Origin: JAJPKK01 sp963824905 | GTDB lineage: Bacteria; Pseudomonadota; Alphaproteobacteria; Rhizobiales; Xanthobacteraceae | Direction: 5' to 3' | Assembly (NCBI GenBank): GCA_963824905.1 | Contig: CAWGRH010000014.1 | Location: 544,815-608,814, forward strand | Length of the DNA stretch: 64,000 bases | Shown here: positions 63,280 through 64,000 of the stretch, piece after piece | Position numbering within the stretch: the first letter of the stretch is position 1 | How the letters are laid out: each line of letters begins with the position of its first letter | Position numbers and translations under genes: made by a program | Notes under the pieces: model-generated | What the model saw: only the letters and a program-made list of their open reading frames with translations | Told to the model about the DNA's origin: nothing | Database searches by the model: none

Positions 63280-64000
63280 ATGCCGAAGCACACGATGCCG
63301 GCCGCGATTTTGGTGACGAGCACCTTGCTGACTGTAGCGGCTCCCGCGACGGCAGCCGAGGTTACTTCGGACCGCCTGATCAACGCGGACAAGGAGCCAC
63401 AAAACTGGCTCATGAATCATCGCACCTACGACGCGCAGCGTTACTCGCCGCTGGACCGAATCAACAAAAGCACCGCCAGCAAGCTCAAGCTTGCGTATGC
63501 GGTCGCGCTCGGCGGCACATCCACGAACGCAAACCTCGAGTCCACACCGCTCGCCGAGGACGGCTATCTGTACGTCGTCGATCACTGGGGCGTGCTCTAC
63601 AAGATCGACGGCCGGTCCGGTGATCTCGGCCGAATTGTGTGGCGCATGGACCCGGGCCAGGAAAAGCTGCCGCTCGCCAACCGCGGTGCGGCGCTATGGG
63701 GGAATTTCGTCATCACCGTCGCGAACTACCCGCCCCGCGTGATCGCTACCGACAAAGAGACCGGCAAGGTCGCCTGGGAAGCCAACCTCTCTGATGGACA
63801 AGCCGATCTGCAGCTCACGGCCGCGCCTCTCGCGGTGAAAGACAAGATTATACTCGGCGCCGCCGGCGGCGACCACGGCGTTCGCGACTTTATCGTCGGG
63901 CTTGATGCCGCGAATGGCAAAGTGCTGTGGCGCAAGTACGTTGTGCCTGCACCGGGCGAACCCGGCAGCGAGACCTGGAAGGACAAGAACAATGCCTGGC
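63280..64000 (+). CDS. PQQ-dependent alcohol dehydrogenase (methanol/ethanol type), 5' part
   Basis: The frame starts at ATG 63280, six bases after GGGAGG, and runs off the end of the window after 240 codons. A signal peptide covers about residues 1-26 (ends PATAAEV). The mature start matches the family's opening (NWLMNHRTYDAQRYSPLDRIN). The first propeller blades follow, with TPLAEDGYLYVVD and the PQQ-type tryptophan-docking words WGVLYKIDGRSGD and ATDKETGKVAWE. Family members oxidise alcohols or aldehydes in the periplasm and pass electrons to cytochrome c. The lanthanide- or calcium-type metal ligands lie downstream, out of view. Confidence 0.85.
   Translation, partial: MPKHTMPAAILVTSTLLTVAAPATAAEVTSDRLINADKEPQNWLMNHRTYDAQRYSPLDRINKSTASKLKLAYAVALGGTSTNANLESTPLAEDGYLYVVDHWGVLYKIDGRSGDLGRIVWRMDPGQEKLPLANRGAALWGNFVITVANYPPRVIATDKETGKVAWEANLSDGQADLQLTAAPLAVKDKIILGAAGGDHGVRDFIVGLDAANGKVLWRKYVVPAPGEPGSETWKDKNNAW

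Noticed and set aside
51690..64000. right attachment site for the tRNA-Arg island
   Set aside because: I looked for a copy of the tRNA 3' end (TTCGAATCGTTCC and CCGGGCGCGCCA) and found none; it may lie outside the window.
1..64000. CRISPR array or tandem direct repeats
   Set aside because: The repeated words found are dispersed palindromes, not regularly spaced repeats with unique spacers.

Overview
This is a high-GC stretch of chromosome from an alphaproteobacterium, most likely a member of the Hyphomicrobiales (Rhizobiales) in or near the Bradyrhizobium/Xanthobacteraceae group. The grounds are the rpmH-rnpA-yidC-engB gene order with argB nearby, Bug/TctC-type solute-binding proteins, an HdeA-like chaperone, a PodJ-like SEL1 protein with a rhizobial-type N-terminus, and many GC-rich palindromic intergenic repeats. 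The placement is inferred from gene content; no database was searched.

Layout. 0-5.6 kb: the end of dcd, a solute-binding protein, a MetE-like protein, a Bug-type binding protein, tRNA-Gly(CCC), a two-haem cytochrome c and an HdeA-like protein. 5.8-10.2 kb: an RND efflux pair on the minus strand. 10.2-15.4 kb: a non-coding or decayed stretch, a frameshifted outer-membrane beta-barrel gene and a large PAS-GGDEF-EAL protein. 15.4-20.6 kb: an FkbM methyltransferase diverging from a two-gene arginine-to-putrescine operon (pyruvoyl arginine decarboxylase, agmatinase), then a cytochrome c with an unusual CarboxypepD_reg/haem/beta-propeller protein. 20.9-25.8 kb: a ThDP enzyme, a CinA-type amidohydrolase, a degenerate group II intron and a YtcJ-type amidohydrolase. 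26-32 kb: a minus-strand fatty-acid beta-oxidation cluster whose multifunctional gene is frameshifted. 32.3-41.3 kb: the PodJ-like protein, a TauE exporter with its TIGR02186 partner, and the Lhr-like helicase with PdeM. 41.6-49.7 kb: argB, DUF423, then engB, yidC, rnpA and rpmH, with a small accessory block between DUF423 and engB that includes a probable thiaminase I. 50-51.7 kb: an orphan histidine kinase and tRNA-Arg(ACG).

From tRNA-Arg rightwards the window becomes accessory. A tyrosine integrase and excisionase-like gene abut the tRNA, followed by an unrecognised lower-GC gene, an IS1380 transposase remnant, a ParB-domain protein, a DUF5666-like protein, a ClpX without clpP or lon beside it, a broken PHB-depolymerase gene, a CopG-type regulator, glucokinase, a broken PfkB kinase and the start of a PQQ alcohol dehydrogenase. 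No right attachment site was seen, so the island may run past the window.

The observations most worth following are the ORF-deleted group II intron at 23254-24003 abutting a palindromic repeat, the thiaminase I-like secreted protein, the repeat that supplies the stop codons of two convergent genes, the isolated clpX, and the number of frameshifted genes, which needs read-level checking before it is taken as biology.
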